Assembly (NCBI GenBank): GCA_963709425.1
Contig: CAVPWG010000005.1
Coordinates: forward strand, 806,001 to 870,000
Origin: JAICJC01 sp963709425
Lineage (GTDB): Bacteria > Actinomycetota > Thermoleophilia > Gaiellales > JAICJC01
DNA: 64,000 nt
Reading direction: 5' to 3'
Shown here: piece by piece, positions 17,380 to 25,392 of the stretch
Layout of the letters: every line of letters begins with the position of its first letter
Numbering within the stretch: the first letter of the stretch is position 1
Translations under genes and position numbers: made by a program
Notes under the pieces: model-generated
What the model was told of the DNA's origin: nothing
Seen by the model: the letters and a program-made list of their open reading frames with translations, nothing else
Database searches by the model: none

Positions 17380-18882
17380 TCAGTTCTCCTCGACGAAGAA
17401 CGTGCCGGTCTCGCCACCCGAGAAGTACCGCGACGTGACGGTCTTCTTGCGGGTGTAGAACTCGACCGCGTCGCCGCCGTGGGCGTGCAGGTCGCCGAAG
17501 AACGAGCCCTTCCAGCCCGAGAACGGGAAGAACGCCACGGGGGCCGCGACGCCGACGTTCACGCCGATCATCCCGACCTCCACGTCGTGCCGGTAGCGGC
17601 GGACGGCTGCGCCGGACTCCGTGAAGATCGACGTGCCGTTGCCGTAGGCGGAGGCGTTCACGATGTCGATCGCCTCGTCGAGCGACGCGGCGTGGATGAC
17701 CGACAGCACCGGGCCGAAGATCTCCTCGCGGGCCACGTCCATGTCGGGCGTCACGCCGTCGAGGATGGTGGGGCCGACGAACGCGCCCTCCGGGTTGGCG
17801 GCGGGGCGGCGGCCGTCGACGGCGATGGTCGCGCCCGCCTCGGCGCCGCGCTCGATCCATGCGACGATCCGGTCGCGGGCGGCACACGAGACGACGGGGC
17901 CGACGTCCGTGCCCTGCTCGAGACCGTCGCCGACCGAGAGCTCCTTGGTGCGCGCGACCAGCTCGTCGACCAGCGGCCGGTTGGCGTCGCCGACGGCGAC
18001 GACGACCGAGCCGGCCATGCAGCGCTGGCCGGCGGCGCCGAACGCCGAGCCGATGATGTTCGAGACGGTCTTCGGCATGACGGCGTCGGGCATCACGACC
18101 ATGAAGTTCTTGGCGCCGCCCAGGGCCTGCACGCGCTTGCCGTTGGCCGCGGCCCGCTCGTAGACGTACTTGGCCACCTTCGCGGAGCCGACGAACGAGA
18201 TCGCGTCCACGCCGGGGTGGTCGAGCAGGCCGTTCACGACGTCGACCGAGCCGTTTACGAGGTTGACGACACCGTCGGGAAGGCCGCCTGACTCGTCGAT
18301 CAGGTTGAAGAAGAGCTCCTGCGTCAGGGGCACCTGCTCGGACGGCTTCAGCACGAACGTGTTCCCGCAGGCGATCGCGAACGGCAGGAACCAGAACGGC
18401 ACCATCGCCGGGAAGTTGAACGGCACGACCGCCGCGCACACCCCGACGGGCTGGCGGATCGTCTCGCAGTCGACACCGGTCGCAACGTTCTCGAGCACGC
18501 GGCCCTGCATCGTCTGCGGGATCGCCGAGGCGGCCTCGATCATCTCGATCGCGCGACCGACCTCGGCCCGCGCATCCGGCAGCGTCTTTCCCATCTCGCG
18601 GGTGACGGAGCGGGCGAGCTCGTCGGCGTGCGCCTCGACGACCTGACGGAAGCCGAAGAGCCAGCGGGCGCGCTCGATCGTCGGGCGGCGGCGCCATGCC
18701 GGGAAGGCGGCGCGTGCGGCCTGGACGGCGGCGTCCACGTCGGCGGCGCCGGACAGCGGGACCCTGGCCAGCGCCTCGCCGGTGGCGGGATTGGTGACGT
18801 CGAGCTCCTGGCTCGCCGTCGAGGCGACCCAGTGGCCGCCGATGTAGTTCGAGAGCAGGCGTGTGTCGGTGCGTGTCGGCAT
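17380..18882 (-). CDS. mmsA: CoA-acylating methylmalonate-semialdehyde dehydrogenase
   Basis: 500-residue aldehyde dehydrogenase that oxidises methylmalonate (or malonate) semialdehyde with CoA and NAD to propionyl-CoA (acetyl-CoA) and CO2. Family traits are VVPFNFPAMVPFWFLPFAIACGN, LGGAKNFMVVMPDA, the catalytic Cys288 in GQRCMAGSV, and FPFSGWKGSFFGDLHAHG near the end. The ATG at 18882 is preferred to an upstream in-frame start because the N-terminus then aligns with the family and leaves a 50-bp divergent promoter to pucR. It is the first gene of the five-gene operon running to 12091. Confidence 0.93.
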   Translation of the reverse strand: MPTRTDTRLLSNYIGGHWVASTASQELDVTNPATGEALARVPLSGAADVDAAVQAARAAFPAWRRRPTIERARWLFGFRQVVEAHADELARSVTREMGKTLPDARAEVGRAIEMIEAASAIPQTMQGRVLENVATGVDCETIRQPVGVCAAVVPFNFPAMVPFWFLPFAIACGNTFVLKPSEQVPLTQELFFNLIDESGGLPDGVVNLVNGSVDVVNGLLDHPGVDAISFVGSAKVAKYVYERAAANGKRVQALGGAKNFMVVMPDAVMPKTVSNIIGSAFGAAGQRCMAGSVVVAVGDANRPLVDELVARTKELSVGDGLEQGTDVGPVVSCAARDRIVAWIERGAEAGATIAVDGRRPAANPEGAFVGPTILDGVTPDMDVAREEIFGPVLSVIHAASLDEAIDIVNASAYGNGTSIFTESGAAVRRYRHDVEVGMIGVNVGVAAPVAFFPFSGWKGSFFGDLHAHGGDAVEFYTRKKTVTSRYFSGGETGTFFVEEN

Positions 18883-18921
18883 GGCTGCATTCAAGCCGTC
18901 GGCCGTCCGCGCCGCCACCTT

Positions 18922-18963
18922 ACACTGTGTCCATGAATACGCCGGAATCCGGACACTCTGTCC
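18922..18963. promoter_or_regulatory. paired palindromes at the mmsA/pucR divergent start region
   Basis: The 50-bp gap between the two divergent start codons and the first pucR codons hold two related palindromes: ACACTGTGT (18922-18930, inside TTACACTGTGTCC) and GGACACTCTGTCC (18951-18963). Both contain GGACAC/GTGTCC. They are candidate operators for the PucR protein or another regulator. TACACT (18921-18926) could alternatively be a -10 box for a nearly leaderless pucR transcript. Confidence 0.4.
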
Positions 18964-20399
18964 TCACGGTCGGCGATCTCCTGGGCCTGGAGGAGCTCCT
19001 GCGGGCCGAGGTCTCCGTGGCGGCCGGCGGACACCGGCTGGGCAACCGCGTCGAGTGGGTGCACGTCTTCGAGACGCCGTTCGTGGCGGGCGTGATCCGA
19101 GGCGGCGAGTTCCTTCTGACGACGGGGATCGGCCTCGCCGGGATGCCGGGGCCGGAGGTCGAGGCGCTGGTCGCAGGGCTGGCCCGGGCCGGGGCCGCAG
19201 GCATCGGATTCGAGCCCACCCACGCCCCGGCGGCGACGCTCATCGAGCCGTGTCGCCGCCACGAGCTGCCGCTGCTCGTCTTCGGCCGCGACGTGCGCTT
19301 CGTCGACATCACGCACGTCGTGCACGAGCGGCTCGTCTCGAGCGAGCTCGCCACCCTGCGCCGGGCCGTCGGCCTCCAGGCCCAGCTCCGCGAGGCGGCT
19401 CGCGAGGGGCTCGGCCCGGCCGGGCTCGTCGCCGCGCTGGGCGACGTGCTGGAGGCGCAGGTCCTGCTCGAGCGCGCCGACCGCACGCCGATCGCTGCCT
19501 CGCCGGAGGACGGGCTCGACGTGGCGTTCATGGACGCGCTCGACCGTCACCGCCAGCGCCTGCCGACGCCGCTTCACTCGCGCCCGGTCAACCCCGCTGC
19601 GCGGCTCCACGTCCTGCCCGGCCGCGGGGACGAGCTCGACCTGCTGGCGGTTGACGAGGCCGCATTCCTGCTCTCGGTGGCAATGGCCGCCCAACCACCC
19701 CAGGAGGAGGTGCCCTCGGCAGACCGGGCCCGGCTGCTCCAGCGGCTCGCCGAGGGCCGGGCCGGCTCCAGCGCCGACATCCTGCGCCGGGCGCGCTCCG
19801 TCGGCGTCGACCTCTCCCGCGCGACGCTGTGGGCGTTCCACGGGAGCGGCGGGCTCGGCCGGCTGGAGCGGATGGGGCTGGACGCGCTCGTCGACGGTCC
19901 GCGGGCGCTCGTGGCGGTGCGCGGCGATCTCGACCCGGCCGCGCTCGCCCGCGACCTCGTTCGGCGCGACGTGACGGCCGTCGGCTTCGACAGCCGCGGC
20001 GGCGAGCCGTGGCAGGTGCGCGACGCCCTCGCCGGGGCCGAGCGGGCCCGCCTCGTCGCCGCAGCGGCCGGCCCGGCGGTCCGGCGCGGGTCGGAGCTGG
20101 GGGCGCTCGCGTGGATCGCGCGCGACGTCCTGGCCGGCGAGCGGATCCAGCCGCGCTTCGACCCGGGGACGCTCGCGATGGTCGACGCGCTCGTCGCCAC
20201 CGGCTGGTCGAAGGCCGCGGCGGCCCGTCGCCTGGGGATCTCGCGCCAGGCGCTCTACGAGCGGATCGCGACGCTGCGCGCCCGCCATCGGGTGGACCCC
20301 GACCTGCCGCAGACCCGCGTCGAGCTGGCGCTCGAGGTGTGGGCTGTGCGAATGAGCGACCTGGCCGAGGCCGGTATCCTGCCCGCGTGGCAGGCCTGA
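18933..20399 (+). CDS. PucR family transcriptional regulator
   Basis: 488 residues: an N-terminal PucR purine-catabolism domain (LTVGDLLGLEELLRAEV ... FLLTTGIGLAGMPG), a GGDEF-like middle region, and a C-terminal HTH_30 helix-turn-helix (GWSKAAAARRLGISRQALYERIATL). PucR proteins sense catabolic metabolites and control adjacent degradation operons. Its divergence from mmsA with only 50 bp between starts makes it the likely regulator of the 12-19 kb operon. The ATG at 18933 is chosen because an upstream extension would overlap mmsA. Confidence 0.9.
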   Translation: MNTPESGHSVLTVGDLLGLEELLRAEVSVAAGGHRLGNRVEWVHVFETPFVAGVIRGGEFLLTTGIGLAGMPGPEVEALVAGLARAGAAGIGFEPTHAPAATLIEPCRRHELPLLVFGRDVRFVDITHVVHERLVSSELATLRRAVGLQAQLREAAREGLGPAGLVAALGDVLEAQVLLERADRTPIAASPEDGLDVAFMDALDRHRQRLPTPLHSRPVNPAARLHVLPGRGDELDLLAVDEAAFLLSVAMAAQPPQEEVPSADRARLLQRLAEGRAGSSADILRRARSVGVDLSRATLWAFHGSGGLGRLERMGLDALVDGPRALVAVRGDLDPAALARDLVRRDVTAVGFDSRGGEPWQVRDALAGAERARLVAAAAGPAVRRGSELGALAWIARDVLAGERIQPRFDPGTLAMVDALVATGWSKAAAARRLGISRQALYERIATLRARHRVDPDLPQTRVELALEVWAVRMSDLAEAGILPAWQA

Positions 20400-20881
20400 T
20401 CGACTCCGGATGGGCGGCCTGGCTCCCGTCGGAGCTCGTCGCCGCCATGGACGCGCTCGACGGGAACGCCGCCGCGAGGCGCGCGTTCGCCAAGCGCCTC
20501 GCCGACGGCCCGGACCAGGCCGCGCGCGAGCGCTGGGACCGGTTCGCCCTGGTCGTGCCGTCGCGCATCGACATCCCGGCGAGCGCCGACGGCCTGACGC
20601 CCGAGGACTGCTGGGCGCTTCTCGCCGACCTGGGGCTTGCGGCCGGAGACCCCCCGCGGCCGGTCGCTCAGCCCGAGCCGGTCGAGCTCGTCCTCACGCT
20701 CGACAACGACGCCGTGCGCGAGCTCGAGCGGGTGCGGATGGCGCGCGACATCGGCGAGCCGGCGACGCCGGTCGAGGCGCTGCCGTCGCTCGAGGCCCGG
20801 TTCGGCGGCGTCAAGGTCGGCCGCAACGACCCCTGCCCGTGCGGCTCCGGCAAGAAGTTCAAGCGCTGCCACGGGTCGTAA
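20387..20881 (+). CDS. SEC-C zinc-motif protein
   Basis: 164 residues starting at a GTG that overlaps the pucR stop by 13 nt. The N-terminal part is helical and unrecognised. The last 20 residues form a SEC-C zinc-binding motif (GRNDPCPCGSGKKFKRCHG), as at the end of SecA and in many stand-alone proteins, ligating zinc with C-x-C...C-H. Function unknown; probably protein or ribosome interaction. Overlap with pucR suggests co-transcription. The 3' end overlaps the convergent DUF6220 gene by 23 nt. Confidence 0.75.
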   Translation: MAGLIDSGWAAWLPSELVAAMDALDGNAAARRAFAKRLADGPDQAARERWDRFALVVPSRIDIPASADGLTPEDCWALLADLGLAAGDPPRPVAQPEPVELVLTLDNDAVRELERVRMARDIGEPATPVEALPSLEARFGGVKVGRNDPCPCGSGKKFKRCHGS

Positions 20882-21314
20882 CCGGCCGGGACACACCCAT
20901 CCTTTGCCGCCGCATGCCGCGCTGCGCCAGGAGGGCGGCGAGCGTCAGGACCACCAGCGCTCCGAGCGGGTGCAAACCCCCCGTCCACCCGGTCGACTCG
21001 GCGAGCATGATCTGGGCCGTCCCGATGACGGCGACGAGCAACGACAGGAGCAGGTCCATCCGAGGGAGCCACGCGACGAGCGCGACGACGAGCAGCACCA
21101 CCTCGAATCCGTGCACCGTGTAGCCCAGCGACTTGTGCAGGTCCAGGGCCCTCTCACCGGCGCCGAAGATGTAGGCGCCGATGAGATAGACCTGGACGAA
21201 CACCCCGGTCACGATCAGGCCGGCGAAACCGAGGTGCAGCCACCCGGCGACCGTTCGAACGCGTCGCAGCCGAGGCGGCCGCGCCGGCGCGAGGTCGATC
21301 GCCGCGCCCGTCAT
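20859..21314 (-). CDS. DUF6220-like four-helix membrane protein
   Basis: 151 residues with four membrane spans: WLHLGFAGLIVTGVFVQVYLIG, LGYTVHGFEVVLLVVALVAW, LLLSLLVAVIGTAQIMLAES and LHPLGALVVLTLAALLAQRG. Histidines within the helices (LHLGF, LHKSLGYTVHG, LHPLG) resemble the pattern of small cytochrome b-like proteins. Function not established. Its ATG overlaps the stop of the upstream membrane protein gene (ATGA), so the two are made together. The C-terminus ends inside the convergent SEC-C gene. Confidence 0.78.
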   Translation of the reverse strand: MTGAAIDLAPARPPRLRRVRTVAGWLHLGFAGLIVTGVFVQVYLIGAYIFGAGERALDLHKSLGYTVHGFEVVLLVVALVAWLPRMDLLLSLLVAVIGTAQIMLAESTGWTGGLHPLGALVVLTLAALLAQRGMRRQRMGVSRPVTTRGSA

Positions 21315-21964
21315 GCGACCTGGGCCCGCGCGGCAACGCGCGCCGGGAGGGCGGAGGGAGCAGGCTGAGTGTAGAGGGCGACGAAGAGAGCGAGCAGGCA
21401 CAGCGAGTAGACGGCGACGCCTGCCGCCAGAGCGTGGGTGAGGCCGATCCCGACGAGCGCGGTTGTCCAGAGCCCGGTCGCAAGCGGCGTGAAGCGGCGC
21501 CAGTCGTGCCACAGCCCGCTGCGCAGGCTCTCGCGGCCCAGGATCAGGAACCCGACCGCCGAGAGCGTGACGCCGATGCCGAAGATCGCGCCGACGATCA
21601 TGGCACCGGTGTCGTCGGTGCGCTCGTGGCGGATCGGGAGCGAGGCGACCTCGCCGGCGAGCAGGAACACGGTGCCTGCGATGGCGGTGTAAGCCCCGGC
21701 TGCTGCGGCCCGGGTGGAGCCCGCCATCCCGCTTCGCCAGACGCCGACGAGGCCGGCGATCACGAGCGCGTGCAGGACCGCATAGGCGATCGACACGGGC
21801 ACGACGGCCCCGCTCGACCAGGGGTAGCTCCACATCTGATCCGAGACGGACGTCGAGGGCTGGACCGCGAGCTGGACGACGGCGCCCGAGATCGCGCTGA
21901 GCGCGGCGCCCGCGATGCCAAGAGCCGCGAGCCTGCGGATGGATTCGGTGGTCGACGATGGCAC
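21311..21964 (-). CDS. hypothetical multi-spanning membrane protein
   Basis: 217 residues with about six hydrophobic spans and no motif that I recognise. The GTG start is well supported by a strong ribosome binding site (GGAGG five nt upstream). It is coupled by an ATGA overlap to the DUF6220-like gene, suggesting a two-component membrane module, and is divergent from the histidine kinase gene with 165 bp between them. Confidence 0.72.
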   Translation of the reverse strand: MPSSTTESIRRLAALGIAGAALSAISGAVVQLAVQPSTSVSDQMWSYPWSSGAVVPVSIAYAVLHALVIAGLVGVWRSGMAGSTRAAAAGAYTAIAGTVFLLAGEVASLPIRHERTDDTGAMIVGAIFGIGVTLSAVGFLILGRESLRSGLWHDWRRFTPLATGLWTTALVGIGLTHALAAGVAVYSLCLLALFVALYTQPAPSALPARVAARAQVA

Positions 21965-22129
21965 GGTGTCCTCCTTCTTCGAGGTCGATTCGAGACTGGG
22001 GCCACCGTAGGCGGGCCGCGCCCGGCGGTCATCGGCGCGGCCACCGAACGACGCTCAGTGCCAGCACCGAGCGTCCGCCGCGTGCCGGCACTGTTGCCGT
22101 GCGTCCGCGGCGCTGGGAGACTTGTCTCG

Positions 22130-24106
22130 ATGCGCGGTCGGTACCTCACGCCTCTCCCAGCCGTCATGCTGGCGGTGACGGTCCTGGTGGAGATCGCCGC
22201 GGTCGGCCTGTCGTGGGACCTCGAGTCGCGATACGACACGCTCGTCTACGCCGTCTACTCGGTGACGACGGTCGCCGCCGGCGCGCTCGTCGCCTCTCGC
22301 CGCCCCGAGAATCCGATCGGCTGGCTGTTCTGCATCTTCGGGTTGGTCAACGCCCTCATGGCGGACGCCGCTCAGGGCTGGGGGCTGCGTGCCGCCGAGC
22401 AGGGCTGGCCCGGCGGCCCCGCCGCCGAGTCCGTGGCCGTGATCAACTGGCTTCCGGGCGGCATCGGCCTGATCCTGACGTTCCTCCTCTTTCCCGACGG
22501 GCGGCTCCCGGGCCGGCGGTGGAGGGCCGTGCTCTGGGTGGGCGCCCTCGGCTTCGCCCTCGCCCTGCCCGGCTGGTCACTCAGCTCCGACACGTCCTCC
22601 GAATTCGCAGACGGGCGAAATCCACTCGCCACGAACGCCGTTCCCACCGAGGCGCTCCTCATCGTCGGGACCTTTCTCTTCATCGCGGCCCTGGTGGCGT
22701 CGGCCGTGTCGTTGATCATGCGCTTCCGCAGGTCACGCGGTGTCGAGCGCCGCCAGCTCATGTGGTTCACCTATGCCGCCGGCGTCGCCGCGGTCGTGCT
22801 CCCGCTCTCGTTGGCACTGTGGAACGTGACGCCTGTTGCCCGCGTGCTCGCTGCCGCTGCGCTCACGGCGCTACCGGTCGCGGCGAGCGTCGCCATCCTC
22901 CGCTACCGCCTCTACGACATCGACGTCGTGATCAACCGCACGCTGGTCTACGGCATGCTGACGTTCCTGCTCGGCACGGCGTTCGCCGCCACCACGCTGG
23001 CCCTCGGGACGGCGCTCGGCAGCGGCTCGTCCTGGGCGACCGCCGGTGCGACCCTCCTCGTCGCGGTCTCGTTCCGGCCGCTGCGCGCTCGGGTGCAGGA
23101 CGCCGTGGACCGGCACTTCAGCCGCGCGCGCTACGACGCTCGCCGGCAGATGTCGGTGTTCCTCGACAGGCTGCGGGCGGGTGAGGCGGCTCCCGAGGCG
23201 GTCGAGGCCGTGTTGCGCGACGTCCTCTCGGATCCGGCGCTCGAGCTCTGGTTCTACCTGCCCGAGAGCCAGGTGTACGTCGACGCGCACGGCGCGCCCG
23301 TGGAGGGCGACGTTCCCTCCGACGGGCGGGAAGCCGTCCCCGTCGAGCGCGGCGGCCAGCCGCTCGCGATGGTGGTTCACGACCGCCGCCTCGACGAGCA
23401 CCCCAGCCTGCTTCAGGAGGTGGTCGAGGCCGGCGGCCTTGCCATCGAGATCGCGCGCCTGCGGGTCGAGCTTCGCCGCCAGCTGTCGGAGGTGGAGGCC
23501 TCCCGGGCCAGGATCGTCGCCGCGGCCAACGACGAGCGCCGGCGCATCGAGCGTGACCTCCACGACGGTGCCCAGCAACGGCTGGTCTCGATCGGCCTCG
23601 CGCTCCGGCACGCACAGCACGAGCTCGCTACCACCTCTGTGGAGGGGGCGCGCGAGACGCTGGACGGCGCCGTCGCCGAGATCGCGGTCGCGATCGGCGA
23701 GCTGCGCGAGCTCTCGCGCGGCCTCCCGCCCTCCCAGCTCGACGCCGGGCTCGCCCCTGCGCTCCGCGAGCTGGCGGCGCGCGCGCCGATGCCCGTGCAC
23801 GTCACCGCGCCCACCGAACGGTTCGATCGCGGGCTCGAGGCAGCGGCGTACTTCATCGCCTGCGAGGGGCTCACGAACGCCGTGAAGCACGCCCACGCGA
23901 CCCAGGTCGATCTCCGGGCCGGCCGAGAGGACGGGCGGCTCGTGGTGCGCGTGGCCGACAACGGCATCGGCGGCGCCGCGCCGTGCGAGGGCTCGGGCCT
24001 GCGCGGCCTCACCGATCGCGTCGCGGCGTGCGGTGGGTCGCTCGAGATCCAGAGCGAGCGGGGCGCCGGAACGGCGCTGATCGCGGAGCTGCCGTGCGGG
24101 TCGTGA
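22130..24106 (+). CDS. NarL-type sensor histidine kinase with multi-span membrane sensor
   Basis: 658 residues. About eight membrane spans in the first 300 residues form the sensor; a GAF-like linker follows, then a HisKA_3 dimerisation domain with the phospho-acceptor box RRRIERDLHDGAQQRLVSIG, and an ATPase domain (EGLTNAVKHAHAT, VADNGIGG, GSGLRGLTDRVAACGG). The ATG at 22130 was taken as start; the open frame further upstream is antisense to the preceding membrane gene. The cognate regulator overlaps its 3' end, so the two form one system. The stimulus is unknown. Confidence 0.9.
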   Translation: MRGRYLTPLPAVMLAVTVLVEIAAVGLSWDLESRYDTLVYAVYSVTTVAAGALVASRRPENPIGWLFCIFGLVNALMADAAQGWGLRAAEQGWPGGPAAESVAVINWLPGGIGLILTFLLFPDGRLPGRRWRAVLWVGALGFALALPGWSLSSDTSSEFADGRNPLATNAVPTEALLIVGTFLFIAALVASAVSLIMRFRRSRGVERRQLMWFTYAAGVAAVVLPLSLALWNVTPVARVLAAAALTALPVAASVAILRYRLYDIDVVINRTLVYGMLTFLLGTAFAATTLALGTALGSGSSWATAGATLLVAVSFRPLRARVQDAVDRHFSRARYDARRQMSVFLDRLRAGEAAPEAVEAVLRDVLSDPALELWFYLPESQVYVDAHGAPVEGDVPSDGREAVPVERGGQPLAMVVHDRRLDEHPSLLQEVVEAGGLAIEIARLRVELRRQLSEVEASRARIVAAANDERRRIERDLHDGAQQRLVSIGLALRHAQHELATTSVEGARETLDGAVAEIAVAIGELRELSRGLPPSQLDAGLAPALRELAARAPMPVHVTAPTERFDRGLEAAAYFIACEGLTNAVKHAHATQVDLRAGREDGRLVVRVADNGIGGAAPCEGSGLRGLTDRVAACGGSLEIQSERGAGTALIAELPCGS

Positions 24107-24744
24107 TCGCGGAGGACCAGGTGCTCCTGCGCGAGGGACTGGGCCGCCTCTTCGCCGACGCCGGCCACGAGGTGGTCGCGTCGTACGGCGATGCCGAGCA
24201 GGTGCTCGGAGCGGTCGCTGCGCACGCTCCCGACCTGGTGGTCATCGACGTCCGCATGCCGCCGACGTTCACCGACGAGGGAACGCGGACCGCCCGTGAG
24301 CTGAAGGACGCCCATCCCGACGTCGGCGTCCTCGTGCTCTCGCAGCACATCGAGACGGTGCACGCCGTCTCGCTCGTGGCTCTGGGAGGCTTCGGCTACC
24401 TCCTGAAGGACCGGGTGCTCGACGTCGGTGAGTTCCTCGCGACGGCGGAGCGCGTCGCCCGGGGCGGATCGGCGCTCGATCCGCAGGTCGTGGCCAGGCT
24501 CGTCTCGCCGTACGACGAGCAGAGCCCCCTCGCTCAGCTCTCGGCGCGGGAGCGCGAGGTGCTCGAGCTGGTGGCTCAGGGGCTCACGAACACCGGGATC
24601 GGACGGCGCCTCTATCTGAGCGAGCGAACCGTCGAGGCGCACGTGCGGCACGTGCTGATGAAGCTCGACCTCCCGGAGGGCGAGGACGGGCACCGCCGTG
24701 TGCTCGCGGTCCTGACGTGTCTGGAGGCGACGCAGCCTCAATGA
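24094..24744 (+). CDS. LuxR/NarL family response regulator
   Basis: 216 residues from a GTG inside the end of the kinase gene (13-nt overlap). The receiver domain has Glu7-Asp8 and the phosphorylation site Asp52 (LVVIDVRMPP), and a C-terminal LuxR-type HTH follows (SAREREVLELVAQGLTNTGI ... LSERTVEAHVRHVLMKL). Partner of the upstream kinase. It ends 6 nt from the stop of an oppositely oriented second response regulator. Confidence 0.92.
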   Translation: MRVVIAEDQVLLREGLGRLFADAGHEVVASYGDAEQVLGAVAAHAPDLVVIDVRMPPTFTDEGTRTARELKDAHPDVGVLVLSQHIETVHAVSLVALGGFGYLLKDRVLDVGEFLATAERVARGGSALDPQVVARLVSPYDEQSPLAQLSAREREVLELVAQGLTNTGIGRRLYLSERTVEAHVRHVLMKLDLPEGEDGHRRVLAVLTCLEATQPQ

Positions 24745-24750
24745 GCCCGG

Positions 24751-25392
24751 TCAGCCCGGATCGGCCAGCCCCTCCCTGACGGCGTACATCGCCGCCTGGG
24801 TGCGGTCGGTCACGTCGAGCTTGCGAAGCACCGCGGAGACATGCGTCTTCACGGTCTTCTCTGACACGTGCAGCTCCGCGGCGATCACCTTGTTCTGGTG
24901 CCCGCGTGCGATCAGCCGCAGCACCTCGAGCTCGCGCGGGGTGAGGTCGGCGTGAGCCGCCGGCGGGCGGCGGCGCTCGGCCATGAGCTTCGCCGCCACG
25001 GCCGGATGGAGCACCGCCTCCCCGCGATGGGCGGCGCGGATCGCCGAGACGACGTCGCGCGGAGTGGCGTCCTTCAGCAGGAAGCCGCTCGCCCCTGCGT
25101 CGACCGCCTCCATCGCCCGCCGCTCGTCGGCGTAGCTCGTCAGCATGACGACGCGCGTCTGCGGTCGCCGCTCGGCGATGTGGCGCAGCGCCTCGACGCC
25201 GTCCATCCGGGGCATGACGACGTCCATCAGGACCACGTCCGGGGAGAGGCGCTCGGCGGCAGCGACGGCCGCCGCGCCGTCGCCGGCCTCGCCGACCACC
25301 TCGATCCCCTCCTGCGTCGAGAGGAGCGCGCGCAGGCCCTGCCGCACGACCGGATGGTCGTCGACCAGGAGCACGCGGATCGCCGGCGTCAC
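24751..25392 (-). CDS. LuxR/NarL family response regulator
   Basis: 213 residues: receiver domain with Asp11-Asp12 and phosphorylatable Asp57 (VVLMDVVMPRMDG), and a C-terminal HTH (LTPRELEVLRLIARGHQNKV ... VSEKTVKTHVSAVLRKL). The GTG start lies in a GTGA overlap with the preceding GAF kinase, which is its likely phospho-donor. It is tail-to-tail with another NarL-type regulator, so read-through antisense interference is conceivable. Confidence 0.92.
   Translation of the reverse strand: MTPAIRVLLVDDHPVVRQGLRALLSTQEGIEVVGEAGDGAAAVAAAERLSPDVVLMDVVMPRMDGVEALRHIAERRPQTRVVMLTSYADERRAMEAVDAGASGFLLKDATPRDVVSAIRAAHRGEAVLHPAVAAKLMAERRRPPAAHADLTPRELEVLRLIARGHQNKVIAAELHVSEKTVKTHVSAVLRKLDVTDRTQAAMYAVREGLADPG

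Noticed and set aside
15349..18291. A 980-residue open frame on the plus strand
   Set aside because: It is antisense to mmsA and the acyl-CoA synthetase, has the Arg/Val/Asp-rich composition of GC-bias shadows and matches no family.
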